A DNA stretch of 64,000 bases, from the NCBI GenBank assembly GCA_015501075.1, contig JADNYJ010000042.1, positions 1 through 64,000 of the forward strand, in the 5' to 3' direction. Position numbers and translations under genes: made by a program. Below the pieces are notes generated by a model. It saw only the letters and a program-made list of their open reading frames with translations, searched no databases and was not told the origin of the DNA. The stretch comes from Gymnopilus junonius. Its lineage: Eukaryota > Basidiomycota > Agaricomycetes > Agaricales > Galerinaceae. This document shows, piece by piece, positions 12,083 to 24,641 of the stretch. Position 1 is the stretch's first letter. Each line of letters begins with the position of its first letter.

Positions 12083-13391
12083 ATGGCATCAGCTTCAACT
12101 ACCACGACGTGGAATTTCCCAGATCCCTCAGAAATGGTCAGCACGCATGCCACTTTCATTCAACGTGTATTTTGTAATCATTTATCAGTACAAACCAGGA
12201 GAAGCGCCTCCAGCCGGCGAACAACTTTGGCAAGTCTTTTCAAGGATAGTGGACTCATGCTACTAAGGGAGGTGTTGCAGGAATGCTTTCAACACCCTAG
12301 ACAATCTAGACGCCGCGACATCATGTAAAAATTATGACTTTACAGGCGATCCAAAGTAAGTCAGCTCTTGAAGCTTGTCCTTTCGTGTAACTAAATGAAT
12401 ACACAGTCTCTTTAAGAGTCCCCAATTCTCCGAGTTCACCGCCATTGATCAGCCACTATTTGAAAACGACTACCTAAGGCAATTTTCTCCAGCCCCATCA
12501 ATGGCAGCTGTAGAAGAAGTACCTGAGTTCTTTGGCCTTACAACGAGCAACGCGCAGGCCCCATTTGAATACGTTGATTATTCAAGTTCCTACCTTGGGA
12601 ATCTACCCTCGGACTTTTACCCTCTTAATGACTACCAGTCATTCTTTGATACAGCTCCATCAACGCCGCTAGCTCCCCAACTTGCATTCACGGACAACTC
12701 TTTTGCTGGCTCTTTGCCACAAGCAGGGCCCAGTCGCCTCAGCGCCTTTCGGCATGATAATGCCGCCGGTCCGTCCTCTCCGCGTCTGCAAACCTTTGCG
12801 CAACTGGTGCATGGCCCAACTATTGAGGAAAGTCATTATATGCCTTCATTACCACCCACACCTTCCGATGTTGAGGCTGTTCAAGGAGGAAAATCAGCAA
12901 AGAAAAAGACTCGGAAACGGGTTACCAAGCCATACAACTCCGAACAGCGAAGAAGCTCGAAAAAGACTGCCCTTCCAGCGACGCCAGAGCCTACGTATGA
13001 TCAAGCAAGACATACATCTGAGGGGCTTAGATTTACAATCCCATGCCGCCAGCCTAACTGCGACGCCCCTTGCATAGGAATAGAAGGCTTAATTAAGCAC
13101 CTCAATGCGGCACACGAAATTACCCAAGGGAAGAGTGGAAAAGGTTCCGAGAAGAAAGTACCCTGGAAATGGGCTACTCCTGAAAGTGAAGGCAGGCTGG
13201 TCATAAAAAGAGAATACGTTCGCCAGGTCGTACAACACCTCAAAATTAGATACAGGTGCCGAGGCATTGCCAAAGACGGTAGTCAGTGCCAGCAAACGCG
13301 TAGCTGGCGTTCGTTCAGGCGCCATTGGAAAGAAGACCATGGCGATATAGATGATGCGTTGTGGGATGAGATAGATGATCCAACGAAGTGA
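12083..13391 (+). CDS. zinc-finger-like protein A (paralogue of gene B)
   Basis: Exon 1 (12083-12136) encodes MASASTTTTWNFPDPSEM and ends exactly at ATG|GT. A middle exon ending at 12355 is probable (about 12290-12355, ending NYDFTGDP), but its start is unclear. The last exon, 12407-13391, is a clean long reading frame. It carries a serine/proline-rich region, a basic stretch (KKKTRKRVTK, possible nuclear signal) and two Cys/His clusters. The first is CRQPNCDAPC with HLNAAH; the second is CRGIAKDGSQC with RRHWKEDH. It ends ALWDEIDDPTK. Gene B at 56667-58446 has the same clusters and the same AVWDEV-type ending. The spacing is like atypical C2H2 fingers, so a nuclear DNA-binding role is plausible but unproven. 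I do not recognise a named family. The shared promoter element suggests co-regulation with gene B. Confidence 0.72.
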
Positions 13392-14530
13392 GAACGACCT
13401 GACTATTTGATTTATTACTATTTCGTCGACTAATTACTCTGCAATATACTTGATTAATCGGAAAATCTCCCTATGTCATGGTCAGCAAGAGTGATCCCAT
13501 ACTCTTTTTCTAATATAAATAACGAGCAATAGAGTATACTATGGTGATTTCCATCACAACACATGTTTGGAGTTTCATGACTGAAATTTTTGAATCGTCA
13601 TAAACGACTACATACGTTGTGCCTACAGCATAATACAAGAATTATTCAGCATATAATGTCTATCTTTCGGCATCTTAAAGTCATTCCGGAATATGACAGC
13701 CTCGCCCTCAGTATTTAATAAAAACGCACAACACCCAGTTCCCGGAATCTGGGCCAATTTGACCTTGATCGACAGAAAGTGCATTATAGAGTATATTGGA
13801 CAGACTCATAGTTCATTTAATTGCTGATCAGAAAGATATTAAGCTGCGCAGTAGAACGGTTTATGGGTTAATTATTGGATCACGAAACGCAAAGCTGCGC
13901 TACGTGGAGTTCACTTTGGGGTATGGTGGGGGTGAGGCGGGGAATTAACCGATCGATGGGACACCCCCCAGAGCAACATTACATTAGAAGCTTCTAGATA
14001 AATGGGCAAAGTCGATCTCATTTGAAGGTTAATAGCGCTTAGGGTTTGCTGTGCGGAGCTCGAATGGATCCAAATGGAACCCAGCAATGCGAAAACTTTA
14101 TGTATGAAATTGTGGGCGATATTTTTAAGAACCAGCCAGTTTAGTAGCAGGGCGAACATTGGCATTGAACGTGATATTACGAGAAAGGCTGATCAACTCA
14201 AAGTGTGCAATTGGAAGGAGATCCAGGAACTGTCTCGTGGTGTTCTGTAACCGTCAAACGGAATGGAGGCCAGCCAACGATATCATCCTAAAATGAATAC
14301 GTTGCATTCCTTTGATCATTTGCTGAACGTAGTCCAGTCCAATCCCAAAATTTCCGTTGTGAAAATATCCTACAAAGTGGACTGCAGGCGCATATGAATC
14401 CAGCTTCAATGTCCGATTAACATGCTGAATATGAGTTACTTATCCTGTTAAGTCTTCGTACCAGTATAAAGTCCTTAATGCCAAACCAAATCAGAATTTG
14501 AACACGCTTGAACCAAATTACGACTGGAAC
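13392..14530. other. intergenic, AT-rich, no gene recognised
   Basis: Region between the convergent ends of gene A and the F-box gene. Rich in short A/T words and stops in all frames. An 84-codon ORF at 13911-14165 (-) has no recognisable motif. Confidence 0.45.
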
Positions 14531-15659
14531 TTACCTGAACCGACCTTCCTTAACTTCTGCATCCGTCAACTGAATTGGTACAAGGCTTCCTCTTTTCCAC
14601 CTTGAATATAACACAACGTCTCTGTTTCGATGCAGAATATGTTGGATATCCACCACCATCAGCTTTGGACAGTCCTCAAATAGCTGTCCTATCACTTGTT
14701 CCCTACCTTCCAGAGGAATTGGAGAGGGATCGTTTGGATGACTCGAAGACAGAACAAATTCACGAAGTGAAGGAAAGTTCTTCAAAACGTGGAGTTCCTG
14801 GAAGTATCTTCAGAGAATGATTTTGGCGAACACAAGTATCAAAGGAAGTTACCTGAAAACAATTTGATTTCGAGCCCTGTGCCACCTGCCAAACCTCCGT
14901 ATGATCCAACAGCCCCTGAAATACGCCCAGGCTAGGTCCATAGCTCATACATTGCAGATTGAAAGTCCTAACGACGGCGAGGTGTCCCTTCAGTTTTTGT
15001 AAACGAGCGCGCAATTCTTCACTAGGAATGGATTCTTCACGTTTGCTAACAGTCCATTCTAGGTGCGTGACACGGCTTCCGATAAGAAATGACTCGAGGA
15101 CATGAAGATCACCGGATAATCTCTCGAGTCCGGGGTACAAAATAGGTGAGAAGGTATCTTTTTCGGAAAGACCAAACCGTAATTCAAGAAGAGTGTGCCG
15201 CTGTTGTTCCAAGACTTTTTGTAGATATTCATTCGCTTCACTACGCCAGAAAAGCCTTTCGAGTTGGAAGGTTACACCGCGGTCCATATCCAGCAGGCCT
15301 GCACGGGGAGGTCCTAAATGCACATCCTGAAAGACCACAATCTTGAGGTTTTTCATGGCTATCAAACCTTTCGCAGTCCTCTCCCACAAGTTAAACTTAG
15401 GGTCGACATTCCGACTCGATAGGGAGAACAAATGGTATTCTCTGACATGTTCAGCGAGCCGAGGGAGTTGGTCGATGGTCGCGAGGAACCCACTTTGCAG
15501 AGAGAAGCTCACCCTGCTTGTCATTGATGAATAAAGGACCTTTTCTGCGAGGAAATGAAACGTCCTGCTGGTCAAGCACAAAGTGCAGAGCGTAGGATAA
15601 TCATCAGATCGGATGTAACTGATGATGGCGTCTATGAGTTCGACTGGAAAGTCCTGCAT
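14531..15659 (-). CDS. F-box protein, probable substrate adaptor
   Basis: Starts MQDFPVELIDAIISYI at 15659, a standard F-box opening. It continues PTLCTLCLTSRTFHFLAEKVLYSS, the typical second half of the motif (residues 1-45). The remaining roughly 300 residues are leucine-rich, with repeated short beta/alpha patterns such as LKIVVFQDVHL and LEFSEL-like blocks, but no canonical LRR consensus. Exon 1 is 15659-14853 and exon 2 is 14797-14531. A 55-nt intron whose acceptor is TTCCAG keeps the frame (SNCFQ|ELHVLKNFPSL). The reading frame ends GRFR-stop, but the stop overlaps a perfect GTAAGT donor, so a further 3' exon is possible. F-box proteins link targets to SCF ubiquitin ligase through Skp1. 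The family is hugely expanded in Agaricomycetes, and the target here cannot be guessed. Confidence 0.82.
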
Positions 15660-16237
15660 GCTGGAAGATTAAGGCTACATGATTTATGGTCAATTGCTGG
15701 AATCCAACTTTCCTTTAGGCAGAGAGGACGCACCTTGGAAATATGGTGAAAGGATGAGAGTCGATATCATATTGTTCAATCAGCTACGGATTTTACCGGA
15801 AGGAGTGGACGGATGGAACGGTGGATGGATAAGCCCGATAAAATGATGGAAACAGCGAAATGGACGGACCCCTAGCCAATGTATCGGTTGAGGACAATTT
15901 AAAGCATGCTGTATTCTTGAGCAAGAGAAGCAAGAATCGGAAGGCGCATGCATATAAAAGATCAATTCGGTCGGACCCACCTCTGATGCCAATCAACCCA
16001 AAGTCTTAAAGCAACTTGTCAGGTAGAGTTTCAATCATTATCCATTGAGTAGAGTACAAGACCGTCAAGGTATCCCGGATGTGAGAGTGGTCTATAGAAG
16101 TAAGGACGAAACAGATGAGAAGAAAGAGAAAGAAAAAAAATCCAAACAACGAAAAAAAGTCCATAGATTGCCTAATATCCATCCTCCATCTTAGTCCTAG
16201 TATATTATCCATCCAATGTTCCGTGTTCTTTAATCCA
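15660..16237. other. intergenic, no gene recognised
   Basis: Contains the promoter of the F-box gene and the 3' flank of the WDR48 gene, both on the minus strand. Two overlapping 67-70 codon ORFs at 15780-15996 look fortuitous. Confidence 0.45.
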
Positions 16238-19200
16238 TCAATTAAACGCGTGAGGCCGCGAGCTCAAGCCTGAAGTGCGTTTCCTCCTATAGTGCATCAC
16301 CAACTCCGCCCCTTGCCTCCATACATACTGCCGAACAGCCGCAAGCGACATCCCGAGAGGGAGGACGACATCATTGCACAGAATCTCGTACTCATCCTCA
16401 GCGCGAGGTCGGGGGTGTTCATGATGATGTGGGTTCTGGCCATGGCCGTCGACGGAGGACCGGATAGAGTTAGTTCCTGAGCGTGTGCCTGCTGTGTGTG
16501 CCATCCTCTCTAGTTTATCTTGGACCTGTGCAAGTTGCAGTGTCAGCAGAGCGCAGAAGATAGAAGCATGGAGGGGATGCATACATGTCCGACGATCTTC
16601 TTGACACGAAGGAAACGGCTAGCTGTGAGTTTGGACTGTTGTCTATTGCAGAAGAAAAGAAAAGAAAAAGTTCAAAAATCGAGAAACAAAAATCAACATG
16701 AGCACACTCACGTATTCAACAACTCAGGCAGAGGCTCAACATCTGGATCCTTATTCCACGGCATCAACACAAAGCTCAGCTTAGCCAAGGGCACCACCGG
16801 CGGCGTGCGATTCAACAACAAATACTCTGCCAACCAAAGCGGCATCGTCTCCTCCAGCATCTGCACGTCCTCACCCACCCTCTCCACATTCCGCCTATAG
16901 AGCACATTGAAACTCGGCTGTGCCTCCTCCGCGATCAACACCGTCGTGTTTGGGGGTAGACCATGCAGCGGCGCATCCATGGACGATGGCGGCGTGAGCG
17001 TTTCGGATAAGAGCACTTTCTGCACGGGGGTAGGTTCGACTTGGACCACGTTGCTCGTTTGGGGTGTGGGTGTTTCGGCTGCGGGAGTGGTGAGGGTGGA
17101 GACGTTGGGCACGTCGCTGACCGGTCGTTGTTTCGTGATCTTCCCAAAGTTCTTCAGGCGGCTCATGAGTCCGCCGCCAGGTGTACTAGGCGTCTGAGGC
17201 GTTGGAGGAGGCAAAGAAGCCTGCTGATGCTGCTGCCCCTGTTGCTGTTGATCGGATTTACTTCCAGGACCATCCCAACCCGAAAATCATCCACAGGCGT
17301 CCCAGCTGCATGAGTCAATGAAGGCTGACGCGCCCTCACAGGCGAGAAATAATCCTCCTTGCCACCACCCCCAGCGTACCAGGTGTCGTCACACCACCAG
17401 AAGAAATAATGAGCGGCGAGGTCACCGTCATCGACCCATCCACAGTACCGACCTCGTGCGCTGATGCACTGGCAAAGGCAAAGAAAACCCTGCTGTTCCT
17501 GGCGTCGGTGTGACGTCGGATGTCACACCCAACGTAGTATTCGGCGATGGCGACTGGGGTATAACAGGCAACACCTCTTTCGACAGCACATGCAGTGGGA
17601 TAAGGGGCGCCAGGAGCGGGGATGCTTTGACGGGGCGGAAAAGGTAGGTGTCACGGCGGGTATCATAGAAGCAGAGCTGAAAATTGTGGTGGTCGTGCTG
17701 TTGGCGGAATTTGGAGAGGAGTGGGTTGGTGTCGCAGAGCCTGATTCAGGGGTGATAGTGGGTAAGCGGGTGTGGTTGTAAATGCCATTGTGTTCGAGGG
17801 TATCTCTGCTTGAGGTGCGGCTGATGCTACGTTGGTAGGGGGTATGTGGTGATGGTGTACGAGTGAGGGTATGGCCAGGATGAGGATAAGGCTGATGTCC
17901 ACGCGTTGATTGGTGTATTCGTAATTCTTGCTGGATAAATCCGATGAACAGGTTCCTTAGAACCCATTTTCCAATATTGACTACAAAAAGGAAAAAAGAG
18001 AAGAACAGAGTCAACGTTGGCTCAAACAACGACAGCAAGGAGCCCAGCAAGAACGAGGGAGAATAACTCACGCTTCGACTCATCATTAAACCTCCCATCC
18101 CCCTCGAACCCTACCTCATCCGCATACACCTCCGCCTCAAAACACCGCTCATTCAAATGGATCGTCAGCACCCCCGCCTTGGTATCGGCGTAGCACCACG
18201 TAGAAGCTACGCCCTCGCCTTCAATCCGCTCACGGACGGCTTCCAGGGCTTCGCGCGGACTGCGCTCTCTTTGTCTTTTCTCTGCGTCAATGGCTATAGC
18301 CGGGCTAGGCTCTCCATCGACTTGGACTTGGGGTGTGACTTGGTGATCCACGCCGCCCACACCTTCAGCACCATCAGCTTTGGCATTCCTCCCATCCGCA
18401 CCCAAAGTCGGCGTCCCCTCATCCCTTCCCCTCCCCCTCACCAGCACCGACACTCGCCCTCCTCACATCCTCCGCCCCAAACCACCCCACACACCTAGCT
18501 CTAACCACATCCCACACACCCACCTTCCCACTCGTATCCACCGTCAACACATGCATCCGATCATTCAAAATCACGCTCCTCACCAGCCCCGCCGAACCTT
18601 CAATCACCTCGTCTGGCGCGGAGCAGAATGGCGTCGCTTCCGATGCGAGGTCGCGCGATTCATACAGCGCAACTGGTGGTGGATTTTGAGGATTGGAAGC
18701 CCAGAACCAGTGGGTGGGGCGGATAGCATGACCGTTTCTTCCGTCCGTGAGTTATTCAACATTCCAGGGGGACTGCCAAGCGGCGGCGGTGACGACGACC
18801 GAGGAAAGATATGATGGACAGCCGGCCTCCCCCCTTGCGCCCCACCACCACCACCAGGATGCCTAGGCACACTCATCACACTCGCAGCAGAATAAAGTGT
18901 CGCCACCTCCGGATCCCCATCTCTTCCTCTTCCTCCTCCTCCGCCACTATATCCTGCATACCCCGTGTACCCCGTATACCCGGTGTGTCCCCCATACCCA
19001 GCTGAACCATAAGTGGATGAAGCGCTCCCATACGCGCCATAGCCACCATAATACGACACAGAAGACCCAAATGCACCACCACCACCACCACCACCGAAAG
19101 GCTCATTGGGCGAAACGAGCCGTACGAGAGAAGCGTATGGGATGCCTGCAATGCCTTCTTCGTTGGCAATTGCCAGTCCAGTTCCAGTTCCATTTCCATA

Positions 19201-20979
19201 ACCGTTGGTGTTGGGAGCTTGGACTTGACCTTGAGCTAGAGAATAATCAGGTCCGAATCTGTTAATCTCCGACGCCAGAGAGTGTAACGAAGGCGAGGCG
19301 GACATCCTTCTCGAACGTGACTGTGAGCGGGTGTGACTGTGCCCGTAAGTGTGACTGAGAGAATTTGAATGTGAATGCGAATGCGAATGCGATCCGATTC
19401 CTCCTCCTCCATGCCCATTGCCTGTGGAAGGCCGCGACGAAGAGGAGCCTGCTTCGGGAAGCGGTCCTTGTTTCCTCCTAAACTCAGTCGCTGAACTGAG
19501 CCTCTCGACATTATCGCTAGCGATATCTGTCAAGCCTTCGGTTTGTACTGTAGCTTGTTGTGCTTGAGCTGGTGCTTGGACTTGCGATACCGCCGCTGTC
19601 TGTGATCCCAAAACAGCCTGTGCTGATGCTGCTGATGTCGCCGACGGTGACTGTGCTGATGCTGCTGATGATGACGGTACTTGAGGTGCCCCCGCTTGTG
19701 CTGAAGAAGAAGCAGCAGCAGCAGCATAAACACCTGCCACTCTCGCACTCCTCCTCTGCGGGATCCTCCACCTCCTCACACTCGAAGTCCCACTCGCAGC
19801 CCAGAGCAGGTTATCGTCCATCACCACGAGCTTGTTCACGCCCTTCCCTCCTCCTCCTCCTCCTCCTCCTCCTCTTGGAGCTCCCACTTCTTCACCCGCA
19901 CCTCCAAGACCAGAGGCAGAGGCAGAAACGGAGTCGTTACACAACACAACACACTCTCCCTCACCCACATCACCCGCATACCCCCCAGCACCAAACCCAC
20001 TTCCATAATCCGCTGTCGCCCTGTACCCTCTTTCCTCGTACCCACTCACACCAAAACCCCCCAAATCACCCACACCCTCCACATCAACGCGACACACCAA
20101 GCCCGCCCTATCGCCCGAATAAAACACCTCCAGGGAGGGGTGCGAGCTAAAGAGGGACCAGACCGAGTCTGTGTGGTGTGTGAATGTGTGCAGGCATTTT
20201 TGCGTGCGGAGGGACCACAGTTTGATTGAAGCTACAAGGACAGAAGGAGAAAAGAAGGAGGGTTAGTTTTCGAGAAGGAGGATAAAGAGGGGACTGACCA
20301 TCTGCTGAACCTGTTAAGAGCTATGATAGAAAGAGGAAGATAGTCATGATCAGCCAAAGCCGCATAGAACGAAAGAAAGAGAAAAAGAAGAATAAATTTC
20401 GACTCTTACATATCTCGAATCCTCCGAAACCAAAATCGCTCTAATATTATCCGTATGTCCCACCAATTTAGCTAGAAGAAAAAAAAGACCGTAAAATCAT
20501 CAGTAAGAAGTTCTTCCTAAAACAAGATAAGACGAGAAAAAAAGCAAAAGAAAAAGAAAAATCTCCAAAATTCGTCAAAATTTTCAGAAAAGGGCAAAGA
20601 CGAACAGGAATCAGAGGAGCCAAAAAAACAACCCGAAAAACAACCCCCCAAAAAAAGTAAAAAAACAACTCACCAACCCGTCTCCCACTCCTCAAATCCC
20701 AAAGCCTCACCACCCTCTCCGGTCCCCCACTCGCGATCGTCCTCCCAAACGGATCTGCCGCGAGCGCGTATACGGAAGATTTAGGAGAGCCCGAGGGACC
20801 TGACGGTCCAGAGGGTCGCGCAGTCCCTGAAGTTCCTGAAGCTGAAGGTCCAGAGGGTTTAGAGGGTTTAGAGAGTACTGAGGGTTTAGAAGGTCCCGAA
20901 GTCCCTGAAAGTCCAGAGGAGGGATCTGGTGGGTGTAGAGTTATAAGTGGGCTGAGGTCTGAGGAAGAAGGAGAAGGAC

Positions 20980-21011
<32 letters not shown>

Positions 21012-22535
21012 CGGCTGAGGTCCCATAATTTGATGGTGCGGTCGAATGAGCCCGATACGATCCAGTGTTGTTCGCGACTGTCAGGTCAGAGAAGAAAGGT
21101 AGGTCAGCGTTGGCTTTAGTATCAGATTAAGGAGAGTCGAAAGAATGAAAGAATGAGAAGAACGAAAGAATGAAAGGAAGAAAAGAACGAAAGAAAAGAA
21201 AAAAGCTGGCAAGAGAGAAGGAGAGCGAAAGCGCAACAAATACCTACCAGTACGCCAAACACCGCACATAATCCGCGTGCTTCCCAATCTTAACCGGGTC
21301 GGAGGGCAGTGCCGCGTGTGGGTTCCATGCTTTGACGGTCCCGTCTGATGAGGCGGAGACGACTGTATGAGAGGAGAAGGAAGTGAGGTTAGTGAGTGAG
21401 TGAGATAAGGGGAAGGAAGGAGGAAGGGGAGGGAAGGGGAGGGACATACGCGTCTGATTATAATTACACAACAAAATATCATTCACCCAGTCTGTGTGGG
21501 CTTGTGAACATTGTCTAAACCGCGTTCTCTAGAAAACAAAACAAAAAAAGGGTCGCATAAGCATACACTTCAAATTGACGCATTACGAGCAGGGCGAAGA
21601 AAGAACGAAAAACATGAAAATAAAAGAAACCCACCGTGCCAGGCTGAAACGCCCCCAAATCCGTCTCCCACCGCCTCTCATACGGGACTCCATCTTCCTC
21701 CCTGTCCCCTCCGCCTCCAGCCCTGTTCCCAGCATCCCCATTCCCATTAGCACCAGCACCAGCACCCCGCCCGCACTCCTTCCTTTCATCCGCCTCAATC
21801 TATCGCCCGGCACAACATCCCCAAGAACATCCCCATCACTGCCTAGCACCTGATGTCCATGTCCATGCCCACGTCCTCCTCCCGCACCGTGTCGTTCATC
21901 CCCTCCGTCCTCACCACCACCATCACCGCCGTCAGAATCACCTGCGTCGTCCCACCCCGTTAAGATTTCCCAACGTCCACTCGTCCTTCTCCTTGCTCTT
22001 GCTCGCGTTCTGGGGTTGTTGCTTCCCCCTGGGCCATCAACACCTTCATCCTCCTCCTCCTCCTCCTCCTCTTCGCGATGACCGCCCACATTCCCATTCC
22101 CATCCAAATAAGAAGACCGCCGCCCCAACTCCCTCTTCTTCATCGGAATCCCCAAATCCCAAGACATAACCATCCCATCCCGCCCACCCGTATATAATAT
22201 CCCTTCCGGGGAAGCGTTGCCCACCAGCTGCGTGGAAGTGTCCAGCGCGAGACATGCTACGCCTAGTCTATGACGCGGGGTTGGGGGTGTGGTATTGGTA
22301 TTGGTATCTCTCCTATGCCCATGACGCGCATCGGATTGGGATGTGGAAGAGTACGAATGAGAGTGGGCGTGTGGGATAGCATGAGCATGAGGGTGAGGGT
22401 GAGGCACCAGAAGAGGCCCGGGGACGCCTAACCTCGACACTCCAAGCGGGGGAGCTGTAATCGCGGAGGCGGAGGAAAGTCGGAGGGTGTGGGCGAGGGG
22501 ATGATATACGACACTCTTCTTCTTGCTTGGACCAT
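16238..22535 (-). CDS. WD repeat protein 48 (UAF1/Bun107) homologue
   Basis: A long multi-exon gene whose pieces match WDR48, the WD40 activator of ubiquitin-specific proteases (USP1/12/46 in animals; Bun107 with Ubp9 in fission yeast). The start [13 protein letters not shown] at 22535 fits the family opening. WD blocks follow: [109 protein letters not shown] and [11 protein letters not shown]. The C-terminal DUF3337/SUMO-like region is clear: [31 protein letters not shown] and, at the very end, [20 protein letters not shown] with [13 protein letters not shown]. Unusual are long low-complexity insertions: glutamate runs, [15 protein letters not shown] tracts and SHSHSHS in an exon at 18604-20127, and PSGPSG repeats near 20800-20900. 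The N-terminal splice (about 22440 to 22255) is uncertain. Confidence 0.88.
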
Positions 22536-23640
22536 GGCCTATTGCCTATGGCAGCCTTGAGAGTCAGAGTTTTGAGTCTTGCGTCTGGAGTCCGAGATTT
22601 GAAACTGAAGCTTGAAATCGTAGTTGGACTAGAATCTGGGTCTTATGATATGATATCGCAGGTGTCTAGGATCACACCCGTCTAGGAAGGAATAGGGACA
22701 GACGATAGCACTGTGGAAACTTGGGAAGAATATCTAGAAAGACGGCGATAAACTTAGGGGAGAGCCTGACGGTAGGAAGAAGGAAAGGCCTCTATCAACA
22801 GTGGAATAAGTCGAGAAATCGTCCAGAGCCGTCGTCGTTGTGCGCCGTAACCTCGCGCCTGCGCCCCCCGATGATGATGATGGCGGTAGTCGCTGAGGGT
22901 CACGGTGGTGGCGACAAGTTGATGATTGATGGACTGTACGTAAACTTTGATCGTGCCTTGGTCTGGATGTGATTTTCTCAGTTACAACTTGACAGAGTCA
23001 TTGGTTCAATAGTGATTGATATAATGACGGCTACGCAGGAGGTATAGATTGCAACAGTCCATGATCCTAGCCAATTCTTCTCGAATGTATCTACTTGCAT
23101 TATGGGTGGCCCAAACGGAATGCAGAACTTTGAGATAAATTTATGAGCTCGGAGTGACCATGGTCCATGATGGATTAAGACTTGAGTATATGATATAATA
23201 TGCCAAATAAATGACTCTAGACATAGAAATGGAGGATAAAATACAATCTAATTTGGTCTATGAAGATTATAGTACTTGCAGGAAATGAAAGAATAAGTTT
23301 TCAATGCTAACAAAATATTTAGAGTTGAAGGGTGAAATGGCAAGGTAAGAAACCTACTGCTTGTGTAAAAGTTCAATGACAATTAGACTCGACCCCAGTC
23401 TCCGTAGGTGTACTTACTAATAGCGTGGAAAATCGAAGGAAAATGATTATTTCACCGAATTTGAATTTGGGTAACCGAGGAGGGGTAATTGCACCTACGG
23501 AGACTGGTACGGTTTAACCGTGATGGGGCCCATGAGGTTTTCAAGCCCCGCTGATCGAATATATTAGGAAATAAGCTGTGCACGGGTGACCGACGCGTCG
23601 ATGTGTCACATCTAATCTAATGAACAAACTACTCCTTCCC
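22536..23640. other. intergenic between WDR48 and the transposon island
   Basis: About 1.1 kb upstream of the WDR48 start. It has no recognisable gene. The 83-codon ORF at 22721-22972 shows no family motif. It contains the small inverted-repeat element at 23395-23517. Confidence 0.45.
23395..23517. repeat. 123-bp foldback/MITE-like element
   Basis: Bounded by a perfect 16-bp inverted repeat: CCAGTCTCCGTAGGTG at 23395 and CACCTACGGAGACTGG ending at 23517. Weaker pairing extends inward (GTACTTAC against GTAATTG). It could form a long hairpin. No clear target duplication was seen, so it may be a decayed MITE or a structured RNA rather than a proven transposon. Confidence 0.6.
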
Positions 23641-24483
23641 TCTTGTGACCCCGCGAAAGAGAACTGTCAATGACGAAAATGCTGAGAACACGCCCGCACG
23701 GCCTCTGGCAACCCCAGCAAGGACTTCTTTTCTCACACCTGTCACTGCCGGCTCCCTATCTACATTCAGTTTTATCGATGGTTTCACACCTGTCCCGAAG
23801 AAATGAAGGACTGCTTGAGAATTTACAGGTGAGGAAATCACCAACATGCAGAAGGAGAGAGCTAGAAAAGATGATGAGGCAGCAGAGAAGCATATGATAG
23901 AGGAGCAGAGGCAAGTGAAAGAGGACAATATGTTGAGGAAGAAGAAGGAGGCCAAGAGGTGTCAGATCTGCAGATCGTGGAAGCTGTTTACATCTGTTGG
24001 GGGGGGGACCCTCTTTCTATAGAAAGAGAGTTGCACAATATGGTGAGAGATGGTGAGATCAAACCAAGATATACGGCTTGAGTTTGGCAGCTGGTCCAAA
24101 CTCAATTGATTTCACGTCCATTTTGTTCACTCTGCCACTGACATGTTCTAATCTGCAGATGCATCGACCACAGCTCTCCTCATCTCCTCTTCAAAATGGC
24201 AGATTAACACCATATATAGTGTACCATGATCTGAATCTCCCTCCCTTACTTCTAACTCTAGCCTACAACTGTCCTTTAAATCCAACTGTAATGCCTCTTC
24301 TACAGGCAACTCTTTATCTAATTTCTCGACTTTCTGTTTCAAATCAGCGCAGCATCCAAGCTTTCGGAATCAAAGGCATGCACTAACATACCTGCAATGT
24401 GCAGATTCTGCAAAGTAGTTCATTGGAAGTACAACATGCACCAGCACCTTCATGATTCTCCCAGTGTATTAGATGGGCGAGAG
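23641..24483 (+). pseudogene. transposon-linked ORF, 5' part, split by the hAT element
   Basis: A readable plus-strand frame contains TPARPLATPARTSFLTPVTA, then STFSFIDGFTPVPKK. After two in-frame stops (near 23805 and 23814) comes a charged coiled-coil stretch, EEITNMQKERARKDDEAAEK. Further on (24370-24483) is a zinc-finger-like end: KACTNIPAMCRFCKVV then HWKYNMHQHLH. The combination is familiar from repetitive, transposon-borne genes of Agaricomycetes, whose N-terminal part looks like the ORFs at 30897 and 31917. The frame continues across the hAT insertion at 29782 (GESSKASMKKYLS). Two stops and an inserted transposon mark it as dead. The name of the parental element cannot be given from sequence alone. 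Confidence 0.55.
24476..24483. repeat. hAT target-site duplication, left copy
   Basis: GGCGAGAG immediately before the left terminal repeat. It matches GGTGAGAG after the right terminus at 7 of 8 positions, and 8 bp is the size made by hAT transposases. Confidence 0.75.
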
Positions 24484-24495
24484 TAGGGCTCTTCA
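24484..24495 (+). repeat. hAT left terminal inverted repeat
   Basis: TAGGGCTCTTCA, a perfect inverted match to the 12 bases ending at 29781. Confidence 0.85.
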
Positions 24496-24557
24496 CGATT
24501 CCGGGTGAGTCGTAGGTTAGTGCAGGTAAACCTGCCATCAAAACCCATCAAAACCTG

Positions 24558-24641
24558 ACCTGCAGGTCCGGGTCACCCATGAGAAATGGGTGCCCATGGG
24601 TGCAGGTCTGGAATTTTCGAGGGAGGCAAGTACCTGCAGGT
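24558..24641. repeat. hAT left subterminal palindromes
   Basis: Two copies of ACCTGCAGGT (24558-24567 and 24632-24641) with related half-sites between them, mirrored near the right end. Probably transposase binding sites. Confidence 0.6.

Noticed and set aside
19560..20150. 196-codon plus-strand ORF
   Set aside because: Antisense shadow of the low-complexity WDR48 exon; composed of poly-Leu, Pro and His runs.
23629..23955. 108-codon minus-strand ORF with a hydrophobic start
   Set aside because: Antisense to the readable transposon-linked frame (EEITNMQKERARK); hydrophobicity comes from complementing Lys/Glu codons.
24148..24342. Charged minus-strand ORF (KQKVEKLDKELPVEEALQL)
   Set aside because: Coding-like in composition but isolated, inside a decayed transposon remnant, with no partner exon or motif found.
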